DNA from: Pseudomonas hormoni
Lineage (GTDB): Bacteria > Pseudomonadota > Gammaproteobacteria > Pseudomonadales > Pseudomonadaceae
Length of the DNA: 64,000 nt
Direction: 5' to 3'
Assembly (NCBI RefSeq): GCF_018502625.1
Contig: NZ_CP075566.1
Span: 6,017,001-6,081,000, forward strand
The notes beneath the pieces are model-generated. The model was not told the origin of the DNA. It saw only the letters and a list, made by a program, of their open reading frames with translations, and did no database searches. Position numbers and translations under genes: made by a program. Below, piece after piece: positions 17,028 through 24,312 of the stretch. Each line of letters opens with the position of its first letter. The stretch's first letter is position 1.

Positions 17028-17153
17028 CTACTTTTCGCGGCAAAACGTGCAGAGCAGATCGTAGATACTGATGGCGACTTGAACGCGCGGGTCCGGGATG
17101 TTTCGGCCTGTGTCAACGGCGCTGGAAATCCAAGGGTTTTTACATGTGCACAT
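17028..17153 (-). CDS. 41-residue cysteine-motif protein
   Basis: A short gene from ATG at 17153 to TAG at 17028, with GGAGA five bases upstream of the start, a strong ribosome-binding site. The peptide begins MCTCKNPW and ends LLCTFCREK. Its four cysteines form a C-x-C and a C-x-x-C pair at opposite ends, which could bind one zinc ion and give a tiny zinc-ribbon fold. No signal peptide. It lies upstream of the unknown gene pair on the same strand (180-base gap). Could be a small DNA-binding or regulatory protein; function unknown. Confidence 0.5.
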   Translation of the reverse strand: MCTCKNPWISSAVDTGRNIPDPRVQVAISIYDLLCTFCREK

Positions 17154-17298
17154 AGATCTCTCCTGAATACTCACCCGACAGAGTGTTGGGATCATAGAAA
17201 TATATCTGCGTGAAATTTGCGTAAATACGGTTTGCTCAGAACTTACAGGGCGAAAGTGGATGGATCTGTTTTGTCCTGGATATTCAGGGCTTTCAGTT

Positions 17299-17326
17299 TT
17301 GAGAGATTTTTTTTGAACAATACTAT
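17299..17326 (+). promoter_or_regulatory. Putative sigma70 promoter of a short transcript
   Basis: TTGAGA (17299-17304), 16-base spacer, TACTAT (17321-17326). Transcription would start near 17333 and meet a terminator at 17369-17391, giving an RNA of about 60 bases before the next gene. Confidence 0.4.
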
Positions 17327-17368
17327 AGGGGACTTACAAATCCTCTCGCTTCGAATGATCGGCGCCGA

Positions 17369-17391
17369 GCTCCCCTAGGAGCGCGTTTTTT
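17369..17391 (+). terminator. Terminator or attenuator ahead of the 117-residue gene
   Basis: GCTCC, four-base loop, GGAGC, then GCG and six T. It sits between a promoter-like sequence and the next start codon, so it is either the end of a small RNA or a leader attenuator. Confidence 0.6.
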
Positions 17392-17466
17392 GCTGTGTTT
17401 CAAGGTGAATCGAGTTTTTAAAATTATTAACCGCTTGGCCGCTAATGCTGAGCTATGGAGATTCAA

Positions 17467-17820
17467 ATGAACTGTGTATTGTTTTATGAACTGGTAAGCA
17501 CTTCGGCTAGGAAAGAAGTCGATTTAAGAACCCAAGAACTTAATATTACTCAATGTGCCGCTTACGCTTTCCCGGAATCGAAAGAAATAGTGGTTTTTAA
17601 GAGGTTTTACGCAATTTCCCTGCCGCCCGATGTGGGGAACGATCGTTCTGCGAGGCTTAGAAGGCTTGGTCGGGCATTGGCTAGTAAAATGCCTGGTTTA
17701 TGCCAAGAGGCAATGAAGCACTATGGATCAAAAGAAGGCGCAGCCAGCAGTCAGCTTTTTCGCAGGGTAAGGGGAAAGAAAAGGTTGGAGGTGTGTAAAA
17801 ACTACTATGATGATGTTTGA
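17467..17820 (+). CDS. Unknown basic protein, 117 residues
   Basis: I chose the ATG at 17467 because GGAG lies six bases upstream; the ATG at 17455 has no such site. The protein is small and basic, with no signal peptide or membrane span. Its C-terminal half is rich in Arg and Lys (ARLRRLGRALASKM, later FRRVRGKKRLEVCKNYY), suggesting contact with nucleic acid. No family recognised. It is a single gene with a leader containing a terminator and with a strong terminator after it (17853), so it is expressed alone. It lies between the unknown gene pair and the restriction-modification genes. Confidence 0.6.
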   Translation: MNCVLFYELVSTSARKEVDLRTQELNITQCAAYAFPESKEIVVFKRFYAISLPPDVGNDRSARLRRLGRALASKMPGLCQEAMKHYGSKEGAASSQLFRRVRGKKRLEVCKNYYDDV

Positions 17821-17852
17821 GATTTTTAATACCTACTGCTGAGTGAACAACC

Positions 17853-17886
17853 GCCGCAAAAGCTTTTGAGCTTTTGCGGCAGTTTT
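17853..17886 (+). terminator. Strong terminator after the 117-residue gene
   Basis: Perfect 11-bp stem GCCGCAAAAGC/GCTTTTGCGGC with a six-base loop and AGTTTT tail. Confidence 0.8.
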
Positions 17887-17991
17887 AGCGCTTTAAAGTT
17901 GCAGCCCGAAAGTGAATTAAAGTCGAGCGTTAGCGGGCTTCATCAAAAAATAATGAGGCGTCACGATTGGGTGAGCTGACTTTAACTTATT

Positions 17992-19047
17992 TCAGGGTTT
18001 GCTTAAAATTTCGAGTCTCACAAGAAGTTCTGGTTCACTTCTGAACCATATGTCTGAACCTCGTGCAATTTCACTGATCCTTTTTTTGAAGGGGGAGGCG
18101 TTTCGGTCTTCAAATGCAGTGATCATTCGGACATGGCTCTCCGGAATTCCTGCATCAGCAGCAATTTTTAGTAGAGACTCTTTGCGCAGCTCAGTAATGG
18201 GGCCGTCGCTGTGCACAACTTCGATAAATATCAGCCGAAGTCCATCTTTGTGACCAGTATCAGCAGCCACAATATCAGGTAGTTCCGCAGACGAGGAAAT
18301 ATGCAAATCAATATCCTCCGCCTCACCAGAAAGCTCCCGGAATGTTTTCCTTTCCGATGTACTTATATGAACAACTACAGGTTCAATCATGATCTGCTTC
18401 AGTAGCTCTTCGCAAACGTCGCGTGTGATTACAGAAGCCTCACCGGGTGGTAAACGTAAAGTAGTGCCGGTGGTCGGCAGCGTGACTGCTATTTGACCTT
18501 CTTTGGCTCCAGTTCTTCTGAGAAGGCGCATTCTTTTGAGAATCATGGGGTCTAGGTTCTGTTCCTGCCAGCGCCCAATGAGTTCGGTCAGACTTGCGTC
18601 ATCAAGTGACGGATCAAAAAGTGCTGCAAAGCTCTCTGCTAAGCAGTAAATCGGCGCAGGAGAGGTCGTTGGTACCCCTTCACGTTTTACGATCAGGCCA
18701 ATGGGTATTGCCCTGTTTCTGATTAAGTCGTCTCGAAGCGGCTCTCGGGTGTTGTCGGCATACCATTGATCTACCGCTTTGTACCCTGGTGTGTGGCAAG
18801 TCGAGATCCACAGGAGCCGTTCCTCATCGGAGTCCTTCTCTGACTGGGGATACCCAAACCGAATCACCGTTGAGGGGCGAAAGTAACGCTCCATGCCTTC
18901 AGTAAAGGCGCCATACAAGCATACAAAAACCATTTTTGCTGCCATGTCGCCGACCAATATTGCGCGGTCTGGAAAGGTCTCAGGGAAAACCAAGGCGAGG
19001 CGATCTTGTACAAATTTGAGGGGGGCAAACGGCGGTAGGCTGGACAT
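17992..19047 (-). CDS. Type II restriction endonuclease, BsuBI/PstI family
   Basis: 351 residues; start at ATG 19047, which has GGAG seven bases upstream (an ATG at 19086 has none). The C-terminal part resembles the BsuBI/PstI endonuclease domain: ELPDIVAADTG, then LIFIEVVHSDGPITELRK, then IPESHVRMITAFEDR, where D and E-x-V are candidate PD-(D/E)XK-like metal ligands. The N-terminal domain binds DNA in this family. BsuBI and PstI (316 and 326 residues) cut CTGCAG, so that target is predicted. The gene follows its methyltransferase on the same strand with a 95-base gap, the usual order for co-expressed R and M. No controller gene is seen. Confidence 0.82.
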   Translation of the reverse strand: MSSLPPFAPLKFVQDRLALVFPETFPDRAILVGDMAAKMVFVCLYGAFTEGMERYFRPSTVIRFGYPQSEKDSDEERLLWISTCHTPGYKAVDQWYADNTREPLRDDLIRNRAIPIGLIVKREGVPTTSPAPIYCLAESFAALFDPSLDDASLTELIGRWQEQNLDPMILKRMRLLRRTGAKEGQIAVTLPTTGTTLRLPPGEASVITRDVCEELLKQIMIEPVVVHISTSERKTFRELSGEAEDIDLHISSSAELPDIVAADTGHKDGLRLIFIEVVHSDGPITELRKESLLKIAADAGIPESHVRMITAFEDRNASPFKKRISEIARGSDIWFRSEPELLVRLEILSKP

Positions 19048-19142
19048 ACGGATTCTCCTCATTGGGGGTGAGATGAATCCTATCAATGCGCTCTCATTGC
19101 TGCAACTAAAATAAATCCACTTCAGTTCTGGAGTTATTTTTT

Positions 19143-20648
19143 CTATACCGCAGCTAGGAGGTGTCTTATCTGTAGCGTCACCGTAACGGCGTGATCTGCC
19201 TCAGCTAGCGTCGGCGTGTCAGGTAGCAGATTTCCGATAGCAATAAGCGATTCAAGTGGTGGTAGACGGAGCTTCCGAAGCTCGGTTGCATTCACTTGCG
19301 TGCTACCGGAAACCGCTCGGAAATGGGCGTCTACTACGGTGCTGTTGAGAAAGGCTGCGAGTCCTATGGTCTCCGAACGAGTGAGCTCTCCTCCGGGGCG
19401 GTAGATGTAATTCAGATGATTTTCTAGGCCAATGAACTCGCCAGGCAAGCTTCCAGCAAGGTACGGAGCTGCTGTCACCCGCCTGATATCCTCTTTGGGG
19501 CTGAAGCGTCGCATGACCACGTAGTTGGTGTTTCTTAGGAGCATCCAAGCGCTAGCCGCATTGGAGAGTATGTGCTCGCGTTTTTTCTGTATTGGCCACC
19601 TTATGCCCGTATGTTTTACGTGCTGCATCCATAGCAACGGAACAGCTCCTCTGGCAAAGGATTCCAAAATGAATTCTTTGGAGCGAAATGGGACTACTGG
19701 ACCAGTCGATACCTTGAGTCCGAGTGTGGCCAAGGTGTCGTGCCACTCCTCAAAATCATTTCCAGCATGATTTGCCCCCGCTGCCACCGGAATAGCGATT
19801 GTCATTTGGTCATCGTTGGCGATCACCTCGGTGGTTGGAATCGCGAAGAGCTCGGCGTCACGTAGGTCCAAGACTCCTTGGCTCGTACTGAAGGCAATTT
19901 CTCCAGCGCGTAACGGTTGAGCCGTAGCCCAAGCTATTACGGCCTCTTGTAGGATGGTGTCCTCGTAGAAGTGCGCTTGGCGGCTCTCAAAAAGATGCAA
20001 GGCATCGATGTGAAGGTAGTGAAGTAGATGCCTTCTCACAGCAGCGAAATAGGAGCCGTTGAGCCAGGATCGCGGGGTAATGAAACACCAGCGCCCTGTT
20101 GGTTTGATTAGGCTGGCGCAAGCTGCTTGGAACAACCCGTAGATATTTGGTTGGCCATAGACCGCGTAGGTATGAGCCTTGGCTCTGGGATCCGCCTTGT
20201 TCAGCTTAAAATAGGGAGGGTTAGCTATGCAGACATCGAACTCCGGCCTAGCGGATTGCGCTAAAGCAGATAGCAGAAAGTCCCCAATTACGATGTGGCA
20301 CGAAAGCGTCACGCCCGAGTCTTTTGCGGCTCGCCGTAGACGGTCAGCCAAGCGCCTCAGATAAGGCTTGAGTCGTGTATCTATCTCGTAAAGTGTCAGC
20401 TCTATACGAGAAGGGCGTTCCTCGCGCCTTAGAAGCTCTTGCACGACGGCGGCAGCGAGTATTCCCGCTCCTGCTGATGGCTCTAGGATGCTAACGACAT
20501 CAGAGAATATCCCGGTAGTTGCCCGCTGCGCCATGAACGTAGCTATAGGAGGGGGGGTCATGAACTGCCCCAGGCTCTTCTGCTCATCTTTGCTAAGAGA
20601 CGAGACAAAGGCTTTTCCATTTTGGTGTGCGAACTGGGTGATTGGCAT
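19143..20648 (-). CDS. Type II DNA adenine methyltransferase, BsuBI/PstI partner
   Basis: 501 residues, the length of M.BsuBI. The N-terminus carries GQFMTPPPIA (motif X, 27-36), the SAM-binding motif LEPSAGAGILA (55-65) and the catalytic NPPY at 143-146, in the gamma-class order of N6-adenine methyltransferases. The remaining 300 residues hold the target-recognition region. It should methylate the adenine of CTGCAG and protect the host from the adjacent endonuclease. The gene starts the RM operon; boundary motif copy 4 lies 127 bases upstream. Confidence 0.88.
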   Translation of the reverse strand: MPITQFAHQNGKAFVSSLSKDEQKSLGQFMTPPPIATFMAQRATTGIFSDVVSILEPSAGAGILAAAVVQELLRREERPSRIELTLYEIDTRLKPYLRRLADRLRRAAKDSGVTLSCHIVIGDFLLSALAQSARPEFDVCIANPPYFKLNKADPRAKAHTYAVYGQPNIYGLFQAACASLIKPTGRWCFITPRSWLNGSYFAAVRRHLLHYLHIDALHLFESRQAHFYEDTILQEAVIAWATAQPLRAGEIAFSTSQGVLDLRDAELFAIPTTEVIANDDQMTIAIPVAAGANHAGNDFEEWHDTLATLGLKVSTGPVVPFRSKEFILESFARGAVPLLWMQHVKHTGIRWPIQKKREHILSNAASAWMLLRNTNYVVMRRFSPKEDIRRVTAAPYLAGSLPGEFIGLENHLNYIYRPGGELTRSETIGLAAFLNSTVVDAHFRAVSGSTQVNATELRKLRLPPLESLIAIGNLLPDTPTLAEADHAVTVTLQIRHLLAAV

Positions 20649-20954
20649 CGGTTTCTACGTAAAGAGAGAGTGGTCAGCTACTAGTCGGCTTCTAAGTCGC
20701 AACGGAATTTTGCCTTCTTTCACCCTCTCTCAGGGAAAGTTTTCGCATTTTTAAGACCGGGCGTCTGGCAATCCGCGCACACCGCGTGACTTCTAAGCGT
20801 CTGGAGTGCGAGGTGGTAGAGGGCGCTCAGAGGTCCCGTTGCGTGCCAAGGGAGACGAGAGAGCTGCGCTGGCTCAGTTTCGGTCAGCGGCAACAGGAGG
20901 ATATCAAGTGATTGTTGAGATGATATTCAATGACGTATTTACACCCACATCGCG
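20649..20954. other. Block boundary region with motif copy 4
   Basis: About 300 bases upstream of the methyltransferase gene and downstream of the block 4 genes. It contains boundary motif copy 4. A plus-strand frame (20806-21003) has no ribosome-binding site or recognisable content and I do not call it. Confidence 0.5.
20775..20790 (+). repeat. Island boundary motif, copy 4
   Basis: GCGCACACCGCGTGAC, then TTCT. It shares the core ACCGCGTGAC and lies between the RM block and block 4. Confidence 0.55.
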
Positions 20955-21506
20955 TCATTCCTCATCAAATGCCATTGTCCATCCGGCGACGTACAAGATA
21001 TGAGACGTGTCGGTCTGATTGGAAGGGGTGGTGTGCGCATCTATTTTCACTTGGTCGCGTCTAGTTTTGGGGGATGGGGGTAGGGAGCTTTGGATACCGA
21101 GACCAATTCGTGGTGATGCGTTCCAGTCCTCAATCGTTTTGCTTGATGATGGCTTCGCTTTACGCAACTCTTTTGCTAGGTGGCGTTCTGCTTTACTGGG
21201 GCCTTCCCGGCTCAAACGGCGTCGCTCTTTTTTTGCCAGTGCCTTGCTTGGATTTAGAGTGGTGTCTCCAGATTTTGGCCTGTACCTCTCTATGAAGCCA
21301 ATGAGTCGGGCGGCTAATATTTCGAACTCTTCCTGTCCTTGGAGGCCTAGCATGGCCTTGTAAAGTACACAAAATTGCTGCCACTCACTGTAGTCGGAGA
21401 AATTTTGGCGATCCATGCCGACGAGATAAATATAACCATAAAGGCTTCTGGGAAGCTTCATAGATTTGATCTCGCTGATCTGTCGAGTCAGGAATCTGCT
21501 AGGCAT
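20955..21506 (-). CDS. Unknown basic protein
   Basis: About 183 residues from ATG at 21506; the start is uncertain, as a TTG at 21530 and an ATG at 21461 are also in frame and none has a strong ribosome-binding site. The first 90 residues look folded and partly aromatic (YIYLVGMDRQNFSDYSEWQQF, broken here at the helix end), the middle is very basic and helical (KALAKKERRRLSREG, then AERHLAKELRKAKP), and the C-terminus is low-complexity. No membrane span. Possibly a nucleic-acid-binding protein. It lies downstream of the three-gene membrane operon but is separated from it by a hairpin. Confidence 0.5.
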   Translation of the reverse strand: MPSRFLTRQISEIKSMKLPRSLYGYIYLVGMDRQNFSDYSEWQQFCVLYKAMLGLQGQEEFEILAARLIGFIERYRPKSGDTTLNPSKALAKKERRRLSREGPSKAERHLAKELRKAKPSSSKTIEDWNASPRIGLGIQSSLPPSPKTRRDQVKIDAHTTPSNQTDTSHILYVAGWTMAFDEE

Positions 21507-21545
21507 TAGTTTTCGAACCCCCAAAAACAAAAAGCTTCATATATG

Positions 21546-21570
21546 AGAGCCCAGCGATCGGCTGGGCTCT
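21546..21570 (-). terminator. Hairpin after the three-gene membrane operon
   Basis: Perfect 10-bp stem AGAGCCCAGC/GCTGGGCTCT with a five-base loop, just past the stop at 21578. It lacks a long T run, so it is a weak terminator or an RNA-stabilising hairpin. Confidence 0.55.
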
Positions 21571-21577
21571 TAGTATG

Positions 21578-21970
21578 TTAGCGTACCTTTCTGGCTTTCA
21601 GTTTTCCGCTATAAAAATCTTGATGTGCTGTCGATAGCTTCTCAAGAGTTGAGCGTTGGTTCGCTTCAATTATTTTTCTAGTTTCGTCTGGGAGATTTTT
21701 GCCCTTGAGTTGATCATTCTGGAACTCAAGGTCTCGTTCAAGGTACGACACTGTTCTGATAAGGTCGGGGTCGATATTCATCTTATGGAATGCTCTCATA
21801 AGTAGAACAACGATGAATGGGCTAATGACCGCGATTAGTGCGGAAGCTGCTTGCCGCATATCTGAAGAGATACTTTCAGGTGAGCAGATTGTAAATACAG
21901 ATATGAGAGCGATACTAACGGTTGCGGTAAGCCCCGGTTGAGTCAGCCCAGAGTTGCTTTGCTCACTCAT
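21578..21970 (-). CDS. Two-span membrane protein, unknown (third gene of candidate membrane operon)
   Basis: 130 residues. Two hydrophobic segments are visible (TATVSIALISVFTI near 15-30 and SALIAVISPFIVVLLM near 43-59), followed by a charged cytoplasmic-type helix (SYLERDLEFQNDQLKG, then IIEANQRSTLEKLSTAHQDF) that looks coiled-coil. The start overlaps the end of the preceding gene by eight bases. With the preceding one-span protein it resembles the small membrane effector pairs of some phage-defence loci, but I know of no named family match. Confidence 0.65.
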   Translation of the reverse strand: MSEQSNSGLTQPGLTATVSIALISVFTICSPESISSDMRQAASALIAVISPFIVVLLMRAFHKMNIDPDLIRTVSYLERDLEFQNDQLKGKNLPDETRKIIEANQRSTLEKLSTAHQDFYSGKLKARKVR

Positions 21971-22241
21971 CCTTATGTGTCTCCGAATCTAAACTCAAAA
22001 GAGTTTTTACAATTCTACCATCAGAGTATTTGCTGATTTTTATTTTGGATGTCATTACTCCATTCTGGGCGTAGATCACAATGACGTCTTCGTCAGATAT
22101 GAAACGATTGAATATATATCTAAAAAAAACACGAGCGAATTTGTACGTGGCTGGTGCCAGTAATATTAGGCTCAGGTATAAAGCCGCCCATGCGATGTCT
22201 TTTTCAGTCCACATATCAATGTCAAACCTGGCGTCTGTCAC
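21963..22241 (-). CDS. One-span membrane protein, unknown (second gene of candidate membrane operon)
   Basis: 92 residues. One hydrophobic segment near 17-33 (WAALYLSLILLAPATYK) is followed by a basic, aromatic stretch and a C-terminal soluble tail with two beta-like segments (DVIVIYAQNGVMTSKIKI). The GTG start at 22241 lies 20 bases inside the preceding gene; an ATG at 22214 is an alternative. It overlaps the next gene too, so all three genes are translationally tied. The tail could bind the soluble partner or a ligand. Function unknown. Confidence 0.6.
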   Translation of the reverse strand: MTDARFDIDMWTEKDIAWAALYLSLILLAPATYKFARVFFRYIFNRFISDEDVIVIYAQNGVMTSKIKISKYSDGRIVKTLLSLDSETHKDE

Positions 22242-23154
22242 CGCTTGCCCAGTGGCGTGTCACCTCAACAACTACACGATCAATTGTAGATCTCGTGGGC
22301 CTTGAGGTCGTTGTTACTTCTAGATCTATTTCGTATAAGTCATCTTTTTTGAACGCTTGCTGGTTTTGTCTGACTTTGTCCAGGAATGTTTTATCCTTCA
22401 TCGTCACTGGATATTCTTCATGGTCTTTGTTTTTGATTCGCCATCCTTTGCTTGAGTCAAAATTTATCTGGGAAAAGCTAACGTTAATCTTTTCTCGATC
22501 TATCGAAATTTCTTCTAGTGTTCCAGCAGGTAAAGGCTTGTAGTCGTTAATTTCCTCTTCCTGTGCAGTCCAGACTGGTAGTTCATTTTTATCTAAAACT
22601 TTAAAAATGGCATTGGGCTTTCCGATGAGCGGTGCTTGAATGATTTTGTGCAAAGACTCTCGTGCCCGTTTGTTGGCTATTAATTTAGCCACGGTTTTGT
22701 CCATTACAAATGTACCGTCATCAGTTGTTACTTTGGCTTCCTCGCTATCGCCATCAATCGCTATGTTCGTGATTTTTTTGTTTCCGATTTTTTGCACCAT
22801 TTCAACCAGTGCGGCTTTGGCGATTGCCGCTCCTTGTGCTGCAAATCCTAGTGTCGCTAAAACCTTTAAAGCTACGCCTGGGTCTGCCAGTAATGCGAAC
22901 ACTACCTCGACAGAGCCTTCCTTGACAGGAGTAGTTACCTTTAGCTGGACCTTTTCGATACTTGAGCCAATTGCCTTGGCTGTTTCCTCAATCAAGTTAT
23001 TCATGCCAAGGATAGCCTCTCCCAACTCCTTAGCATTTATTTCGTGATGGGATAGTGATTTGTCTTTTGCGTCATAAGAAATGACAAACTTATACTCGGC
23101 AAGTTTTTTTTCTTCATTTTTCTCGGTCAGATTGCCATTTTGCTCGTTTGTCAT
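22222..23154 (-). CDS. Unknown soluble protein, first gene of candidate membrane operon
   Basis: 310 residues; start ATG 23154 has GGAG five bases upstream. The N-terminal 55 residues suggest an alpha/beta domain (FVISYDAKD, then INAKELGEAILGMNNLIEET). A small-residue, weakly hydrophobic segment near 95-120 (ALKVLATLGFAAQGAAIAKA) could be membrane-associated or a buried helix. The C-terminal part (from about 200) looks like a beta-rich domain ending VVVEVTRHW. I do not recognise a family. The tight overlap with two small membrane proteins suggests a sensor that signals to a membrane effector (inference). Confidence 0.6.
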   Translation of the reverse strand: MTNEQNGNLTEKNEEKKLAEYKFVISYDAKDKSLSHHEINAKELGEAILGMNNLIEETAKAIGSSIEKVQLKVTTPVKEGSVEVVFALLADPGVALKVLATLGFAAQGAAIAKAALVEMVQKIGNKKITNIAIDGDSEEAKVTTDDGTFVMDKTVAKLIANKRARESLHKIIQAPLIGKPNAIFKVLDKNELPVWTAQEEEINDYKPLPAGTLEEISIDREKINVSFSQINFDSSKGWRIKNKDHEEYPVTMKDKTFLDKVRQNQQAFKKDDLYEIDLEVTTTSRPTRSTIDRVVVEVTRHWASGDRRQV

Positions 23155-23815
23155 TTCCGCTCCATTCTTAAAGCTAATATCTAATGTCCGTTTTCAGACT
23201 TTAAATTCTTTACGGTATTTCCCCGCCGGCAAGAATGCTATCAAATCCCCTCCTTGACAATCCTGCGAGGGTCTATCACCAGCGAAAGCCGTTCCGCAAT
23301 TTTTTCTACGGCTTGGGTACGGGCAAAATTTGGTTTGCAACGGTGTGTCTAGATCTAGGTATTTGGATTTTTTCCATCTGTTACTGGGCGCGTTTCCAAG
23401 CCGTCGTTTCATGTCACAACAAAGCTAATCATGCCCACTTCATCCTATGTATTTCCCCTGGATTCGGATAGGGGCCCGTTTTCTTTACATCTTGCACATG
23501 GAGGGCTGCGATGGAGCGTTTTGCCGTGACGGCGCGCGTACCGCGTGACTTTTGTTGGTGTCGAAACGAGCGCTCTGGCGCAGGTGCTGAGAGCCCCTGT
23601 GGCGCGGTTTGGGAGGCGAGAGGGTGGTGCTGGGGCGGACTGTGTTGCCACTCGCCCGGGCGAGCTTAGGTGGGCCCTCTGTTGTATCTTCGAAACTGCC
23701 TTAAAGCATTTACTTTTGGGGAGATGGCCTAGGACGTGGTTGGAGGGGTAGTCAAAGAAAGGTGCGAAGTGGCTTGGTCCAGAAATGGTCCAGCAGCTAT
23801 TAAATCGCAGGCAAT
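23155..23815. other. Island right-end region without a supported gene
   Basis: About 660 bases between the membrane operon and the tRNA terminator. It holds the operon's promoter region and boundary motif copy 5. Open frames on both strands lack ribosome-binding sites and recognisable content. Confidence 0.5.
23534..23549 (+). repeat. Island boundary motif, copy 5
   Basis: GCGCGTACCGCGTGAC, identical to copy 1 at the other end, then TTTT. It is 312 bases from attR; copy 1 is 172 bases from attL. Confidence 0.6.
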
Positions 23816-23850
23816 AAAAAACCCCAAGGACACATTGTTCCTTGGGGTTT
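23816..23850 (-). terminator. Terminator of the intact tRNA-Phe gene
   Basis: A-run, CCCCAAGGA/TCCTTGGGG arms and T-run, just 3' of tRNA-Phe on the minus strand. It differs in sequence from the hairpin at attL, so it was probably brought in by the island. Confidence 0.85.
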
Positions 23851-23860
23851 CTCGGTATTT

Positions 23861-23905
23861 TGGTGCCCAGAGACGGAATCGAACCGCCGACACGGGGATT
23901 TTCAA
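23861..23905 (-). repeat. attR: 45-bp direct repeat inside tRNA-Phe
   Basis: The same 45 bases as attL at 2391-2435, from the CCA end to the anticodon loop. Confidence 0.93.
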
Positions 23906-23936
23906 TCCCCTGCTCTACCGACTGAGCTATCTGGGC
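23861..23936 (-). tRNA. tRNA-Phe (anticodon GAA)
   Basis: 76 bases on the minus strand starting GCCCAGATAGCTCAG and ending with an encoded CCA. The anticodon stem and loop read GGGGATTGAAAATCCCC, so the anticodon is GAA. The D arm, T arm (GGTTCGATTCC) and acceptor stem GCCCAGA/TCTGGGC pair correctly. The 3' 45 bases are supplied by the island end, keeping the gene functional. Confidence 0.97.
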
Positions 23937-23946
23937 AACGGGGCGC

Positions 23947-23975
23947 ATTAAACTGGTTTTTCAGGGGGTCGTCAA
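23947..23975 (-). promoter_or_regulatory. Promoter of tRNA-Phe
   Basis: On the minus strand TTGACG (23970-23975), exactly 17 bases, then TTTAAT (23947-23952), ending 10 bases before the tRNA 5' end. Confidence 0.8.
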
Positions 23976-24039
23976 GAAAGTTTTCAAAAAAATTTTAATT
24001 ATTACCGTCGCTTACGTTCCGACCCTCGAAAAAGCGGAA

Positions 24040-24312
24040 TTATTCAGCCGGCGGAACGTAGCCGTCAGCCTTGGCGTATTCCTCGCCGGAGAAGTACTTG
24101 TCCATCTCGCCCTGAAGGTATTTGCGGTCTTCGGCGTTCATCATGTTCAGGCGTTTTTCGTTGATCAGCAGGGTCTGGTGTTTCTGCCAGTCGGCCCAGG
24201 CCTTGGCGGAGACGTGGTCAAAAATGTCCTGGCCTTTTGCGCCCGGGAATGGAGCGCGCTCCAGGGCGGGCAGTTCTTCTTTGTACTTGCGACACATGAT
24301 GGTGCGGGTCAT
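24040..24312 (-). CDS. yggX: Oxidative damage protection / Fe(II)-trafficking protein YggX
   Basis: 90 residues, the family length. Opens [18 protein letters not shown] with the conserved Cys7 and contains [17 protein letters not shown] and [10 protein letters not shown], all YggX hallmarks. The protein supports iron-sulfur cluster repair and protects against oxidative damage in the cytoplasm. The start overlaps the stop of mutY by four bases, so the two are coupled; MutY itself carries a 4Fe-4S cluster. Confidence 0.96.
   Translation of the reverse strand: MTRTIMCRKYKEELPALERAPFPGAKGQDIFDHVSAKAWADWQKHQTLLINEKRLNMMNAEDRKYLQGEMDKYFSGEEYAKADGYVPPAE

Larger units (their letters stand above)
2391..23905. 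mobile_element. 21.5-kb genomic island integrated in tRNA-Phe
   Basis: The segment lies between two perfect 45-bp copies of the tRNA-Phe 3' part. It contains two tyrosine integrases, a DUF927 ATPase, a restriction-modification pair, a nuclease/ATPase/TOPRIM operon, a membrane-protein operon, an IS30 fragment and other broken genes. Parts, especially 2.7-5.4 kb and 21.5-23.2 kb, are visibly AT-richer than the core genome, and I found no paired REP elements inside it although they are frequent outside. No conjugation genes are seen, so it is not a complete ICE. Five copies of a 16-bp motif divide it into modules, suggesting stepwise build-up. Neither integrase is next to an end, which is unusual for a simple tRNA island. 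Confidence 0.9.

Noticed and set aside
17299-17820. Type III toxin-antitoxin (ToxIN-like) call
   Set aside because: The leader RNA has no tandem repeats and the protein shows no ToxN features.
2391-23905. Calling the island an ICE or prophage
   Set aside because: No relaxase, type IV secretion, capsid, terminase or lysis genes are visible.
23445-23948. 167-residue frame across tRNA-Phe
   Set aside because: Runs through the tRNA gene and its promoter; not coding.
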